Shown here piece by piece: positions 1 through 9,793 of a stretch of DNA of 23,234 bases (position 1 is its first letter; each line of letters begins with the position of its first letter). The DNA lies in contig CAYNLY010000025.1 of assembly GCA_964398225.1 (NCBI GenBank), positions 1 to 23,234 of the forward strand. Direction: 5' to 3'. The notes under the pieces are model-generated. The model was not told where the DNA came from, searched no databases, and saw nothing but the letters and a program-made list of their open reading frames with translations. The position numbers and the translations under genes were made by a program. The DNA is from CAYNLY01 sp964398225. GTDB taxonomy: Bacteria; Pseudomonadota; Zetaproteobacteria; Mariprofundales; Mariprofundaceae.

Positions 1-1238
<1,238 letters not shown>

Positions 1239-1271
1239 ACATTCGGGCTATTCTAGAGATCGGAGGACGCG

Positions 1272-1739
1272 ATGATTCAGAAGCCCCTGAGCGCGCGGGA
1301 GATCATGGACCCCGAGCCGGCCACCTGCGGGCCCGAGACGCCGCTGGCCGAGGTGGCGAAGCGCTTCGCCGAGGAGGGGATCACGGGGCTGCTCGTGGTC
1401 GATGAACAGGGACGATTGATCGGGGTGATCACCGAGTCCGATCTGATCGATCAGCAGAAGAGTCTGCACCTTCCGACCGTGCTCGCCCTGTTCGACGCAG
1501 TGATCCCGATCGGGGAGGCCCGCTTCGAGCAGGAGCTTGCCCGAATGCAGGCCATGACTGCGGCCGACCTGATGCGGCGGGATGTGGTCACGGTCGGGCC
1601 CGAGGCGGAGCTTGGGGAGATTGCGAGCATCATGGACGAGCATGGGGTGCATCACCTTCCCGTGCTCGACGAAGGGCGGCTCATCGGGCTTGTTTCGCGC
1701 CGGGAAATCGTTCGCGCGCTGGCCGGGAAGCGCCGCTGA
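1272..1739 (+). CDS. Two-CBS-domain protein
   Basis: A 155-residue soluble protein made of two CBS domains, roughly residues 8-60 and 100-150, joined by a helical insert. CBS pairs form a Bateman module that usually binds adenine nucleotides and reports energy state. Each half has the expected pattern of a hydrophobic strand followed by GRLIGVIT or GRLIGLVS and a DL/REI helix. The start ATG has a clear Shine-Dalgarno GGAGGA at 1262-1267. No effector domain is attached, so it probably acts through a partner or as a stand-alone sensor. Its stop codon directly abuts the GTG start of tsaE, so the two are almost certainly co-transcribed. The partner and ligand cannot be told from sequence. Confidence 0.88.
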   Translation: MIQKPLSAREIMDPEPATCGPETPLAEVAKRFAEEGITGLLVVDEQGRLIGVITESDLIDQQKSLHLPTVLALFDAVIPIGEARFEQELARMQAMTAADLMRRDVVTVGPEAELGEIASIMDEHGVHHLPVLDEGRLIGLVSRREIVRALAGKRR

Positions 1740-2165
1740 GTGCCGGTGAAGTGTCTTCTCAGAAGCGAAGCGGAAACGATCGAAAAAGCGAAGGAAATCG
1801 CCGCAAGGCTTGAGCCCGGCGATGTGCTGGCGCTGCACGGCGAACTGGGGGCCGGCAAGAGCGTGCTGGCGCGGGGCATCATGCGCGCGCTGGGCGTGAC
1901 GGACGAGGCGCTTCCAAGCCCCACGTTCGCCATCATCCAGGAATACGAGGGGCGCTCATGCCGGGTCGCGCACATGGACTGGTACCGATTGTCCGGCCCC
2001 GAGGAGCTTGAAGCGATCGGCGTGCGCGACTATTTCCGACCGCCCTGGATCTGCCTGATCGAATGGCCGGAGCGCGCGCCCGAGCTGCTGCCGCAACATA
2101 CGCGGCATCTGTTTCTTTCGTTTGGGGACAAGCCCGATTCGCGCTGGCTTAGCTGGAACGCGTAA
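1740..2165 (+). CDS. tsaE: tRNA threonylcarbamoyladenosine biosynthesis ATPase TsaE
   Basis: TsaE is the ATPase that works with TsaB and TsaD to form the t6A modification at position 37 of ANN-decoding tRNAs. The 141-residue product has the Walker A loop GELGAGKS at about residues 34-41, the SPTF segment, an MDWYRL segment carrying the conserved Asp, and the IEWPER signature. This is the full set expected for the family, and the length is close to the usual 150. The start is GTG at 1740, immediately after the stop of the CBS gene, so translation is probably coupled. The 3' end overlaps by 17 bases the end of the convergent membrane-protein gene. TsaB and TsaD are not in the window. Confidence 0.95.
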   Translation: MPVKCLLRSEAETIEKAKEIAARLEPGDVLALHGELGAGKSVLARGIMRALGVTDEALPSPTFAIIQEYEGRSCRVAHMDWYRLSGPEELEAIGVRDYFRPPWICLIEWPERAPELLPQHTRHLFLSFGDKPDSRWLSWNA

Positions 2166-3024
2166 GCCAGGGCCAGGGCCAGCGCTTTAGTTCCGGCATC
2201 AGCATCGCGGTGATTGCGGGAAGCAGCACCAGCGCGAACGCATAGGCCGTGTCCATCGAAGCCCATACTCGGGACGGGCTGAGGAAGAGGTTTTCGAGAG
2301 CCATGTTCAGGCCGAAGATCGCCAAGGCCAGCGCAATCCCTCGAAATACGGGATATGACGGCGTGGCTGGTTGATCTGCCTCGGGCACCGGAAAGTCCAC
2401 AAACGCGCCAAGAAGCAAGCCCAGCATGATCAGCATCAGAATGCTCCAGATCACGGCTCCCCAATGCCATCCGAAATCCGAAAGAAAGAGCAGCACGAGG
2501 AAATGAGTCATGATTGCCAGGAAACCGAGCACGAACATGGCTTTGCAGAGCCTTTCCCTGCGGGTCTGTTCCTCTCCCATGGGCGGGGCCCGGTCCCGGT
2601 TTTCGTCGTCGGGCGCCTCTCGAAGCCCAAGGACTCTTTGCATCTTTTCGGGAAGCACATCCCTCAGCATCAGCGCGATTGCGAGGACAACCAGAAAACC
2701 GAAAAAGTTCGAGGTGATGAACTCAAGGGCCCATCCCAGGATGCCGGTCACGAGCACTCCAAACCCCCAGACCAGCCGGTTCAGGATCACCGATCCCGCC
2801 GACTCCCCGCCCTCGATTTCGGGGAGCCGGCTTTGCGTGGCAGCTGCATCGGGCGCAAGCCCCGGCCAGAAGAGTTTCAACACCACGGGCGCGCCCAGGG
2901 CCAAGGCAATCAGCACGAGCAGTACTGTTCCGGGCCAGTCAAACGGTGCGGGAAGCACGAGCAGATCGCAGGCGGCAAGCCAGCCAAGGCCCAGCAGGGA
3001 TGCGAGCATCCGGAACATCATCAT
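2149..3024 (-). CDS. Multi-pass inner-membrane protein of unknown function
   Basis: I do not recognise the family. The product of about 291 residues has roughly eight hydrophobic segments, grouped around a charged cytoplasmic-looking loop at about residues 130-155 (DDENRDR, EEQTRRER) and a shorter proline-rich loop later. The C terminus is basic and tryptophan-rich. I placed the start at the first of three consecutive ATG codons at 3024. The open frame continues upstream to 3246, but that extension is arginine/proline-rich and runs antisense to the porin signal peptide. No good Shine-Dalgarno precedes the ATGs, so the exact start is uncertain. The gene is divergent from the porin with about 67 bases between them, leaving room for a shared promoter region. 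Confidence 0.72.
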   Translation of the reverse strand: MMMFRMLASLLGLGWLAACDLLVLPAPFDWPGTVLLVLIALALGAPVVLKLFWPGLAPDAAATQSRLPEIEGGESAGSVILNRLVWGFGVLVTGILGWALEFITSNFFGFLVVLAIALMLRDVLPEKMQRVLGLREAPDDENRDRAPPMGEEQTRRERLCKAMFVLGFLAIMTHFLVLLFLSDFGWHWGAVIWSILMLIMLGLLLGAFVDFPVPEADQPATPSYPVFRGIALALAIFGLNMALENLFLSPSRVWASMDTAYAFALVLLPAITAMLMPELKRWPWPWLTRSS

Positions 3025-3091
3025 GACCGGGCCATTCTGGACATTTTCCCTTCGGCGGAAAGAATCCCGCAACCCCCGCGAAGGAGGGCGC

Positions 3092-4168
3092 ATGCGCGGG
3101 ATCGTTTTCGGTATCATCGCGGTTCTCGGACTGTTGGCGGGCTCGAAGCCCGCTGGAGCGATCGACGCTGCCCCGGGCCTTGATCTCGGATTCAAGTATG
3201 CGGGCGAATGGGCGCGTGCGCTTGCGGGAGGCCTGGAGCGACGCACGATCTACCACGACAATCTGGATCTGACGCTCACATTGGATACGGAGCGCGCCGG
3301 GCTCTGGCCGGGCGGACGCCTGTTCGTTCACGGGCTCAGGAACCACGGAGGGGATCCCTCCTCGGCGCTGTTCGGAGATCTTCAGGTGGCCTCGAACATC
3401 GAGGCGCCGGACCAGTTCATCGTGCACGAGGCCTGGCTCGAGCAGCGGGCGGGCCCGGTTTCCGTGCTTGTCGGGCTGCACGATATGAACAGCGAGTTCG
3501 ACGTTTCCGAGTACGCCAGCCTGTTTCTGAACTCATCCTTCGGGATCGGCCCGGAGATTTCGGCGAACGTGCCCGCCTCGCTGTTTCCACGGGCGGCCCT
3601 CGGGGTGCGGCTTTTGATCGAGCCTGCAGCCGGAAGCAGCGTCCGGATGGCAATGTACGACGGCGATCCGGCCACGCGCGGATTCCGCTCCGGCGAGGGT
3701 CGGATGTGGATCGGAGAGATCGCCACCACAGCCGAGGGCATGAGCGCGCGCATCGGCTACTGGAGACACACCGCGCCAAAAGTGTTTCGGGGCCGGAGCT
3801 TCAGCCACGATTTCGGAGGCTATGCGGTGATGGATCTGCGCCTGGGCCGGTGGTCCGGAGGCGATGCGGGCGCCTTCCTGCAGCTGGGCAGGGCGGCACC
3901 CGATCGCAACGAGGTGGTTCGCTACATCGGCTACGGGCTGCACCTTTCCGGCCTCGTTCCGGGACGACCGAATGACGAGCTGGGGCTGGCGGTTGCCCGG
4001 GCAGCCACCATGTGGGGAGTCGAGCGATCGATCGAGGCGACCTTCCGCTTGCAGCTTGCGAACTGGCTGAGCCTTCAGCCGTCGCATCAGTGGATCCTTC
4101 ATCCGGGCGGCGATGGCAGGCGGCCGATGGTCCGCGCCTTCCTGTTCCGCGTGGAGGCCTCGATCTAG
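3092..4168 (+). CDS. OprB-type carbohydrate-selective porin
   Basis: A 358-residue outer-membrane beta-barrel of the OprB family, which in Pseudomonas lets glucose and other sugars cross the outer membrane. The start ATG at 3092 follows a textbook Shine-Dalgarno (AAGGAGGG, 3081-3088). The N terminus is a signal peptide with likely cleavage after AGA near residue 23. Family hallmarks are the NLDLTLTLDTERAG segment, FVHGLRNHGG, SNIEAPDQF, an HDMNSEFDVSEYA loop and LFLNSSFGIGPEISANVPAS. The barrel is shorter than Pseudomonas OprB, as in many porins of this family from other bacteria. No sugar-transport or catabolic genes are next to it, so its substrate is unknown. Confidence 0.88.
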   Translation: MRGIVFGIIAVLGLLAGSKPAGAIDAAPGLDLGFKYAGEWARALAGGLERRTIYHDNLDLTLTLDTERAGLWPGGRLFVHGLRNHGGDPSSALFGDLQVASNIEAPDQFIVHEAWLEQRAGPVSVLVGLHDMNSEFDVSEYASLFLNSSFGIGPEISANVPASLFPRAALGVRLLIEPAAGSSVRMAMYDGDPATRGFRSGEGRMWIGEIATTAEGMSARIGYWRHTAPKVFRGRSFSHDFGGYAVMDLRLGRWSGGDAGAFLQLGRAAPDRNEVVRYIGYGLHLSGLVPGRPNDELGLAVARAATMWGVERSIEATFRLQLANWLSLQPSHQWILHPGGDGRRPMVRAFLFRVEASI

Positions 4169-4186
4169 CGTACGGTTCGCGCCAGC

Positions 4187-5839
4187 TTACGGTTCGATCG
4201 CCGTCACCCGGTACTTGTGCCAGGGGCGGGGCACATACCAGTGCTCGCTGTTCCAGCCGATGCCGGCGGGCGCGGGCTCGATGCCCCGGATCCGCTTGTG
4301 GAACACCGGCAGGGAATAGGGGGCGTACAGAAACACCATCGGAACGTCCTTCCAGATCTCCTCCTGCATCCGGTCGTACAGGCGCTTCCGCTCGTTGCGG
4401 TCGAAGATGCGCCGGGCCTTTTCGAGTGCCGCATCCACGACCGGATTGGCGTAGGAAAGGAAATTGAACTGGCGGCTTCCGGTCTGCGAGGAATGCCAGA
4501 TCGCGAACTGGTCGGGCTCGGGCGAGAGGGACCAGCCGAGAATGACCGCATCGAAGTTGCGGCGGTTGATGAAGTTTTCGATGAACGCGGACCACTCGAC
4601 GAGCCGCACCTTGACCTCGATGCCGACCGATTTCAGCCGCTGCTGGATGATCGCGGCCGCATCGGCGCGCTGCTTGTTGCCGTTGTTGGTGAGAATGGTG
4701 AACGAAAACCTGCGTCCGTTGCGATCGAGCACGCCGTCGCCGTCGCTGTCGTGCCAGCCCGCCTCGGCGAGCAGCGCCCGCGCGCGCTCGGGATCGAAGG
4801 GGCGGGGCGAGAGCCGCTCGTTCACCCAGAAGGTGCCGGGCTTGTAGGGCGAGGCGATCGTTTCGCCCAGACCCAGAAGCACGCCGTCCACGATTTCCTG
4901 GCGGTCGATCGCGTAGGCGATGGCCTCGCGCACGCGCCGATCCTGAAACAGCGGGCGCTTCAGGTTGAAGCCCAGATAGGTGTAGACGAAGTCCAGGTAC
5001 TTGTAGCGGCGGTAGTCGCGCACGAGCAGCGGTTTCATCTCGAACAGCCGGCGGTACTGGATGGGGGTAAGCCCCATCGAATCCAGACGGCCCGCGGACA
5101 GCTCGAGAAACTGGGTCGCGGTATCCGGGATGATCCGGGTCATGCGTTCGGCGATCCAGACCGGTCCGTCGAAATAGTCCGGATTGGCTCGCAGCAGGAT
5201 CTCCTGCTGGGGCTCCCAGCGGGCGAGACGATACGGTCCGATCGTCGCCCTGGGTTTGCGCGACAGCTCCGTATGCATGATGTCCTCGTGCTCGAAGACA
5301 TGCTTCGGAAGAATGGCCAGGCCCGCCCAGGAGCTCAGCGCCGGCGAGAACGGCTCGCGGTAATGCACGACGAAGGTGTACGGATCGGGGGTTTCCGCCC
5401 GGTCGATCAGCGTGTAGTCCGACTTGTAGGCGCTCTGGGTGTGCGGATCGAGGATCAGATCGAGCGTGAACTTGCAGTCGGCCGAGCTGAAGGGATGCCC
5501 GTCGCTCCAGCGAAGCCCGTGGCGCAGATGAAAGACCAGGGTGCGGTTGTCGGCGGCCACGGAGAAGCGCTCGGCAAGCTGCCCGACGAGGTTCAGATTG
5601 CGGTCGTAGCGAAGCAGCGGCAGGTACATCTGGCCCGCAATCGCATGGCTGGCCGCATCGCCCGCGATCATCGGGATCAGATTGCTCGCATCGCCGATGC
5701 TCGCATCGACAAGCCGGTCGCCAAAGGCGGGGACGTCCTCCACCGGCTGGTCGTAGGGGCCGGGGCCAACCGGCCATGTTTCGGGTTCGCAGCCGCACAG
5801 CGCGGCCAATGCCAGAACAAGCCCGAAGAAGGGACGCAT
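4187..5839 (-). CDS. Peptide/oligopeptide ABC transporter substrate-binding lipoprotein (SBP family 5)
   Basis: A 550-residue extracytoplasmic solute-binding protein of the family that includes DppA, OppA and MppA. The N terminus is a lipoprotein signal with the likely modified cysteine at residue 17 (LCGC). Recognisable segments are FHLRHGLRWSDGHPF, PYTFVVHYREPFSP, REAIAYAIDRQEIV and the late YDRMQEEIW with a following aromatic run. I chose the ATG at 5839, which gives a clean signal peptide; the frame is open further upstream but that part is antisense to the LysM region. The gene starts 7 bases after the stop of the MltD-like gene, so they form one operon. No permease or ATPase adjoins it; the DppB/DppC pair at 20873-22674 is about 15 kb away. 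The link to a murein hydrolase hints at murein peptides as ligand, which is inference. Confidence 0.9.
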   Translation of the reverse strand: MRPFFGLVLALAALCGCEPETWPVGPGPYDQPVEDVPAFGDRLVDASIGDASNLIPMIAGDAASHAIAGQMYLPLLRYDRNLNLVGQLAERFSVAADNRTLVFHLRHGLRWSDGHPFSSADCKFTLDLILDPHTQSAYKSDYTLIDRAETPDPYTFVVHYREPFSPALSSWAGLAILPKHVFEHEDIMHTELSRKPRATIGPYRLARWEPQQEILLRANPDYFDGPVWIAERMTRIIPDTATQFLELSAGRLDSMGLTPIQYRRLFEMKPLLVRDYRRYKYLDFVYTYLGFNLKRPLFQDRRVREAIAYAIDRQEIVDGVLLGLGETIASPYKPGTFWVNERLSPRPFDPERARALLAEAGWHDSDGDGVLDRNGRRFSFTILTNNGNKQRADAAAIIQQRLKSVGIEVKVRLVEWSAFIENFINRRNFDAVILGWSLSPEPDQFAIWHSSQTGSRQFNFLSYANPVVDAALEKARRIFDRNERKRLYDRMQEEIWKDVPMVFLYAPYSLPVFHKRIRGIEPAPAGIGWNSEHWYVPRPWHKYRVTAIEP

Positions 5840-5846
5840 CAGCCGA

Positions 5847-6977
5847 TCAGCCGGGGCGAATGCGCGCGACCACCCACAGCTTTCGTCCCGGGCGGAGGAT
5901 GTCGTCGGGATCGAGCTCGTTGGCCCGGGCGATCGAGGCCGGCGTGGTGCCGAAGCGCCGGGCGATCGTCCACAGCGAGTCGCCGGCGCGCACCCGGTAG
6001 CGGATCCGCCGGCCCTGGCTGAGCAGCGGGTTGGGCCGCGGGGTGGCGCGCGCAAGCAGATTGGCGGGCACGCGCAGGCGCTGTCCGATGCGGAGCGTGG
6101 CGCGCACGCCGGGATTCAGGGCCTTCAGCCGGCGCAGACCGANNNNNNNNNNNNNNNNNNNNNNNNNNNNNNNNNNNNNNNNNNNNNNNNNNNNNNNNNN
6201 NNNNNNNNNNNNNNNNNNNNNNNNNNNNNNNNNNNNNNNNNNCACGGGCTCGGGCAGGGGCAGCGCGCCCAGATCGAGCGCGGCCGCAAGCCCCAGGACC
6301 TGGCGCACGTAGGCGCGGGTGATGCGGGGCGCGGGCATCGCATCGAGCCCGTCGGCCGGCCGCCAGGGAGTGCCGCGCAGGCGCCGGGCCATCGCGTTCG
6401 GGCCGAGGTGATAGGCGGCGATTGCCGCGGGCCAGTTGCCGAACCGCCGGTAAAGGCTCATCAGGTAGCCGGCCGCCGCCCGGGTGGAGATGCGCACGTC
6501 CCTTCGGCCGTCGAGAATCCGGTTTTTCTTGATGCCCAGATGGCGCGCGGTCCGGGGCATCAGTTGCCACAGTCCCATCGCGCCGGCGTGGGACAGCGCG
6601 TACGGGTTGTACCCGGACTCGACGATCGGAATCGCGATCAGGGCTAAAGGCGCGCCCATGGCTTCCAGTTCGTCGCGCACGAGCGGAAGGTAAAGCGCCA
6701 TGCGCTCGCGGATCGTGTCCCAGAACGGACGATAGGTGCGCTTGGCCAGCGCCATCGCGCGGGCGAGATCGTCCTCGCGCAGCGATTCAAACAGCGGCGA
6801 GAGATTTCGAATCAGAGGCTCGCTCGGTTCCGCCGCAGTGTCTGCGGACATGTTTATAGGCTCTGGAGCCGGAACCTGCTTTTTCACCTGATGCGGGCCC
6901 GGCACGCAGCCGGCCAGCAAAAGAACGGGGGCCAGCCATCGCGCAACCGTGCCTGAGTACCGGGCAACATTCATCAT
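5847..6977 (-). CDS. mltD: MltD-like membrane-bound lytic murein transglycosylase with LysM repeats (interrupted by assembly gap)
   Basis: A lipoprotein lytic transglycosylase that cleaves peptidoglycan glycan strands from the periplasm. The signal ends in LLLAGC, with the lipidated Cys near residue 24. The SLT catalytic domain covers about residues 85-235. The catalytic Glu is in VESGYNP (near residue 120), followed by AGAMGLWQLMPRTA and AAYHLGPNA. At least two C-terminal LysM repeats follow: the second half of one just after the gap and a complete one (YRVRAGDSLW) at the end. Bases 6143-6242 are N, so part of the linker and first LysM is unknown, and the true length cannot be given. I start it at the ATG pair at 6977; a TTG at 7004 is also in frame. 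Neither has a strong Shine-Dalgarno. Confidence 0.9.
   Translation of the reverse strand: MMNVARYSGTVARWLAPVLLLAGCVPGPHQVKKQVPAPEPINMSADTAAEPSEPLIRNLSPLFESLREDDLARAMALAKRTYRPFWDTIRERMALYLPLVRDELEAMGAPLALIAIPIVESGYNPYALSHAGAMGLWQLMPRTARHLGIKKNRILDGRRDVRISTRAAAGYLMSLYRRFGNWPAAIAAYHLGPNAMARRLRGTPWRPADGLDAMPAPRITRAYVRQVLGLAAALDLGALPLPEPVXXXXXXXXXXXXXXXXXXXXXXXXXXXXXXXXXXGLRRLKALNPGVRATLRIGQRLRVPANLLARATPRPNPLLSQGRRIRYRVRAGDSLWTIARRFGTTPASIARANELDPDDILRPGRKLWVVARIRPG
6143..6242. other. Assembly gap (100 N)
   Basis: Exactly 100 undetermined bases inside the mltD-like gene. A round 100 is the conventional placeholder for a gap of unknown size, so the reading frame across it should not be trusted even though it happens to stay open. 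Confidence 0.99.
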
Positions 6978-7026
6978 CGGCCCGATGCTAGGAGCGCATC
7001 TCAAGGCGTAAAGGCCGAAATTCCCC

Positions 7027-7056
7027 TTGCATCGCGAACAGCTTGGACGCTATTCT
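7027..7056 (+). promoter_or_regulatory. Possible sigma70 promoter for the chemosensory operon
   Basis: TTGCAT at 7027-7032 and TATTCT at 7051-7056 with an 18-base spacer resemble -35 and -10 boxes. They lie in the divergent space between the mltD-like gene and the ATPase gene. If real, this supports a translation start downstream, at 7087. The match is moderate only. Confidence 0.3.
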
Positions 7057-7086
7057 GAACCACCACATCAACGCGGGGGAAGGAGT

Positions 7087-9282
7087 TTGAATCAGCGGCA
7101 GCTCAAACAGCTCCTTGAAGCGGGCATCGTCACCGAGGCTCAGGTCGAACGCGCCTGCGCCTCCGAGGCCGGAAGCCAGGGGCGACTGCTCGAAGCGCTG
7201 CTGGAACTGGGCGATGTGGACTCGGAACGTCTTCTGCAGTTCCTTGCCCGTATCTACAAGGTTCCGTATCTTGATGTTTCCAGACATACGCCGCCCGAGC
7301 GGCTTATGAAACTGGTTCCGGAGGATATCTATCGGAAACTTGAATTCCTTCCTCTGGACGAGCCGCATCAAGGGCCCTGCTTCATTGCCGTTGCCGACCC
7401 TCAAAATCACGAGCGACTGGACGCCATCCGGTTTCGTCTTGGGCGTCGCATCAAAGTGGTTTTCACCCGGCCCGATGTGCTCCGAAAGAGAATCGAGGAA
7501 CTCCTGGGTGAGGGTAAGGATCTCGAGAGCTCCCTGAGCGATCTGGAGCAATCGGGCGATTTCGGCCAGATCGAGGTCGAGAAACAGGAAGATAAGAACC
7601 AGAATATCGAGGATCTACGTCGGGGAGCGGAACATTCTCCGGTGATCAAGCTGGTCAATGGCATCCTGATGAAGGCGCTGAGTATGGGCAGCTCGGACAT
7701 TCACATCGAGCCGGGCGAGCGGGAAAGCGTTGTCCGACTGCGCGTGGACGGCCGGCTCAGGCCCGTGCTGAAGTTTCCGGCCAGCGCCCACAAGCTCGTG
7801 GCCTCCAGAATCAAGATCCTCTCGCAGCTGGACATCTCGAACACCCGCACGCCCCAGGACGGCCGCACCCGCGTGCGGATGATGGGCAAGCAGTACGACC
7901 TTCGCGTGTCCACGCTGCCCTCGGTTCACGGCGAGAAGGTCGTGCTGCGGATTCTGGACAAGAGCGCGCTCGCACTCGATCTGGATGCGCTGGGATTCCA
8001 GCCCGAGGCCGACAAGCGCGTGCGCCGGGCGATCAGCCTGCCCACCGGCGCCGTGCTCGTGACCGGGCCCACCGGCAGCGGCAAGACCACGACGCTGTAT
8101 TCCTTCCTGAACCACATCCACGACGAGGAAACGAACATCATCACCGTCGAGGATCCGGTCGAATACCAGATCCGGGGCATCAATCAGGTGCAGATGAATC
8201 CCAAGGCCGGGCTGACCTTCGCCGCCGCGCTGCGCTCGATTCTCCGTCAGGATCCGGACGTGGTGATGGTCGGCGAGATCCGCGACGAGGAAACGGCCGA
8301 AATCGCGATGCACGCGGCCCAGACGGGGCATCTGGTGCTGTCCACGCTGCACACGAACGACGCGCCGAGCACGATCCACCGGCTGGAGGAGATGGGGCTG
8401 GAGCCGGCGCTGATCGCGGCTTCGGTGAACCTGGTCGTCGCCCAGAGACTCGTGCGGCGGCTGTGCCCGAAATGCCGGGAGCAGGTGACGGCGAAGCCCG
8501 AATGGTGCGAGCAGTACGGCATCCCGGTTGAGACCCGGTTTTTCCGGCCGAAGGGATGTCCGCACTGCATGAACAACGGCTACCGCGGCAGGGTCGCGAT
8601 CCACGAAGTGATGTGGCTGTCCGACGACCTGCGCGAGATGATCGCCAGGGGGGCGAGCGTGCGCGATCTGCGCGATGCGGCCCGCCGGGAAGGAATGCTG
8701 ACGCTGTTTGAGGATGGCATTGCGAAGGCGCTCGCGGGGCATACCAGCCTGCGCGAGGTGCTGCGTGCAGCCAATCCGCCCGAGGGCTTCCGGCTGGCCG
8801 ATCAGCTCGACGACGAAGGCCGGCTCCTTTCCCTCGCCGAGGCCCGCGGCCGGAAGAACGGCAGCGGGGAAAGGGACGGCGCCCGCACCGTGATGATCGT
8901 GGACGACTCCAGCAGCGTCCGCAACCTGACCAACTTCATTCTGGGCTCGGGCGGTTTCGAGGTTATTTCGGTTGAGGACGGCCAGCAGGCCTGGCAGATG
9001 ATGCAGCAGAGAAAGCCCGACGTGGTTCTGACGGATTACGAAATGCCGAATCTAAGTGGCCCGGACCTCGTCAAGCGAATCCGTTCGAGTTCGGCCTTCG
9101 ACGACGTCGCGGTCGTGATGCTGACCTCGCGCAAGGCCGAGGAGGACGAGGTGCTGGGCTTGGAAATCGGCGCCGACGACTATATCGTCAAGCCGATCGA
9201 GCCGATGAAGCTGCTGGCGCGGGTGAAGAAGGTGCTCGCCATGTACGACCGCATCCGGAACGCCGCAAGGGGAGGGGCATGA
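7087..9282 (+). CDS. PilB/GspE-type traffic ATPase with C-terminal response-regulator receiver domain
   Basis: A 731-residue hexameric ATPase of the type that drives type IV pilus extension or type II secretion, fused to a CheY-like receiver. Order: MshEN-type N-terminal domain (about 1-150); ATPase core with Walker A GPTGSGKTT (about 327-335), Asp box ITVEDPVEY, Walker B DVVMVGEIRD and His box TGHLVLSTLHTNDA; tetracysteine zinc site (CPKC at about 460, CPHC at about 491); linker; receiver at 601-720. The receiver keeps the acidic pair (606/607), phospho-acceptor Asp in LTDYEMP (650), the Thr/Ser and the Lys of VKP (702), so it should be phosphorylatable. I favour the TTG at 7087, although AAGGAG ends only one base before it; a TTG at 7027 is the alternative. 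The stop overlaps the CheW start by four bases (ATGA), binding the motor to the chemosensory genes. Confidence 0.93.
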   Translation: MNQRQLKQLLEAGIVTEAQVERACASEAGSQGRLLEALLELGDVDSERLLQFLARIYKVPYLDVSRHTPPERLMKLVPEDIYRKLEFLPLDEPHQGPCFIAVADPQNHERLDAIRFRLGRRIKVVFTRPDVLRKRIEELLGEGKDLESSLSDLEQSGDFGQIEVEKQEDKNQNIEDLRRGAEHSPVIKLVNGILMKALSMGSSDIHIEPGERESVVRLRVDGRLRPVLKFPASAHKLVASRIKILSQLDISNTRTPQDGRTRVRMMGKQYDLRVSTLPSVHGEKVVLRILDKSALALDLDALGFQPEADKRVRRAISLPTGAVLVTGPTGSGKTTTLYSFLNHIHDEETNIITVEDPVEYQIRGINQVQMNPKAGLTFAAALRSILRQDPDVVMVGEIRDEETAEIAMHAAQTGHLVLSTLHTNDAPSTIHRLEEMGLEPALIAASVNLVVAQRLVRRLCPKCREQVTAKPEWCEQYGIPVETRFFRPKGCPHCMNNGYRGRVAIHEVMWLSDDLREMIARGASVRDLRDAARREGMLTLFEDGIAKALAGHTSLREVLRAANPPEGFRLADQLDDEGRLLSLAEARGRKNGSGERDGARTVMIVDDSSSVRNLTNFILGSGGFEVISVEDGQQAWQMMQQRKPDVVLTDYEMPNLSGPDLVKRIRSSSAFDDVAVVMLTSRKAEEDEVLGLEIGADDYIVKPIEPMKLLARVKKVLAMYDRIRNAARGGA

Positions 9283-9752
9283 GCGAACCAGGGATGGATG
9301 AGCGCAAACCCGGCACCATTGACGAGTCCGAGATCGAGATGGCCGATCTGCTGGAGATCCGGCTCGGCGACCGGTCCGTGCTCGCAAGGGCGGGCGACGT
9401 GGCCGAGGTCGTCCGTCCGGTGCCGCTCACGCCGGTGCCGATGGGGCCGGAGCATCTTCTGGGGCTTGCAAACATCCACGGGCAGGTGGTCTGCATCATT
9501 GAGGCGGGCAAGGTGGTGCGCCTGCCCGAGTCCTCGCCGGAAGATACTCCCTATACCCGGTATGTCGTGCTGCGCCACCCGCGGATGCATGTCGGCATCC
9601 GGGTGGACGGCGTGCCCGCGATCCATCGCGTGCCGGCGGCAAGCCTGCCCGAGGACCGGGCGCCCGAGGACGAGGCGGGATACGCCGCGGGCACGATCGA
9701 GATCGAAGGAAAATCCTACGAACTGCTTCATGTTCCAAGCCTGCTTCACTAG
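9279..9752 (+). CDS. cheW: CheW-like coupling protein
   Basis: A 157-residue single CheW domain, expected to bridge chemoreceptors to CheA in a signalling array. Recognisable parts are the VAEVVRPVPLTPVP segment, HLLGLANIHGQVVCIIE and a final strand IEGKSYELLHVPSLL. About 20 acidic residues precede the domain. The ATG overlaps the preceding stop (ATGA) and has a strong GGGGAGGGG Shine-Dalgarno. The receptor gene follows 41 bases later. It resembles the PilI/CheW-like adaptors of pilus-type chemosensory systems as much as a flagellar CheW; sequence alone does not separate these. Confidence 0.9.
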   Translation: MSEPGMDERKPGTIDESEIEMADLLEIRLGDRSVLARAGDVAEVVRPVPLTPVPMGPEHLLGLANIHGQVVCIIEAGKVVRLPESSPEDTPYTRYVVLRHPRMHVGIRVDGVPAIHRVPAASLPEDRAPEDEAGYAAGTIEIEGKSYELLHVPSLLH

Positions 9753-9793
9753 GCTAGCGGCGGAACGCAACGACCACGACGGAGAGAGGGGAG

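Noticed and set aside
2371..3183. A 270-codon + strand open frame opposite the membrane-protein gene.
   Set aside because: Composition is His/Gln/Lys-rich and shows no fold. The - strand reading gives clear alternating membrane segments and loops, so I kept that one.
4171..4196. 9-base direct repeat TACGGTTCG in the junction between the porin and binding-protein genes.
   Set aside because: Only two copies, short and without symmetry; likely chance.
4217..6022. A 601-codon + strand open frame, and a 665-codon - strand frame at 3801-5798, over the binding-protein gene.
   Set aside because: Both are shadows caused by high GC. The binding-protein frame alone has a lipobox and family motifs; the others are Arg/Pro/Ala-rich without domains.
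7615..8742. A 375-codon - strand open frame inside the ATPase gene.
   Set aside because: His/Arg/Leu-rich antisense product with no motif, lying opposite the Walker A and B region of an unmistakable ATPase.
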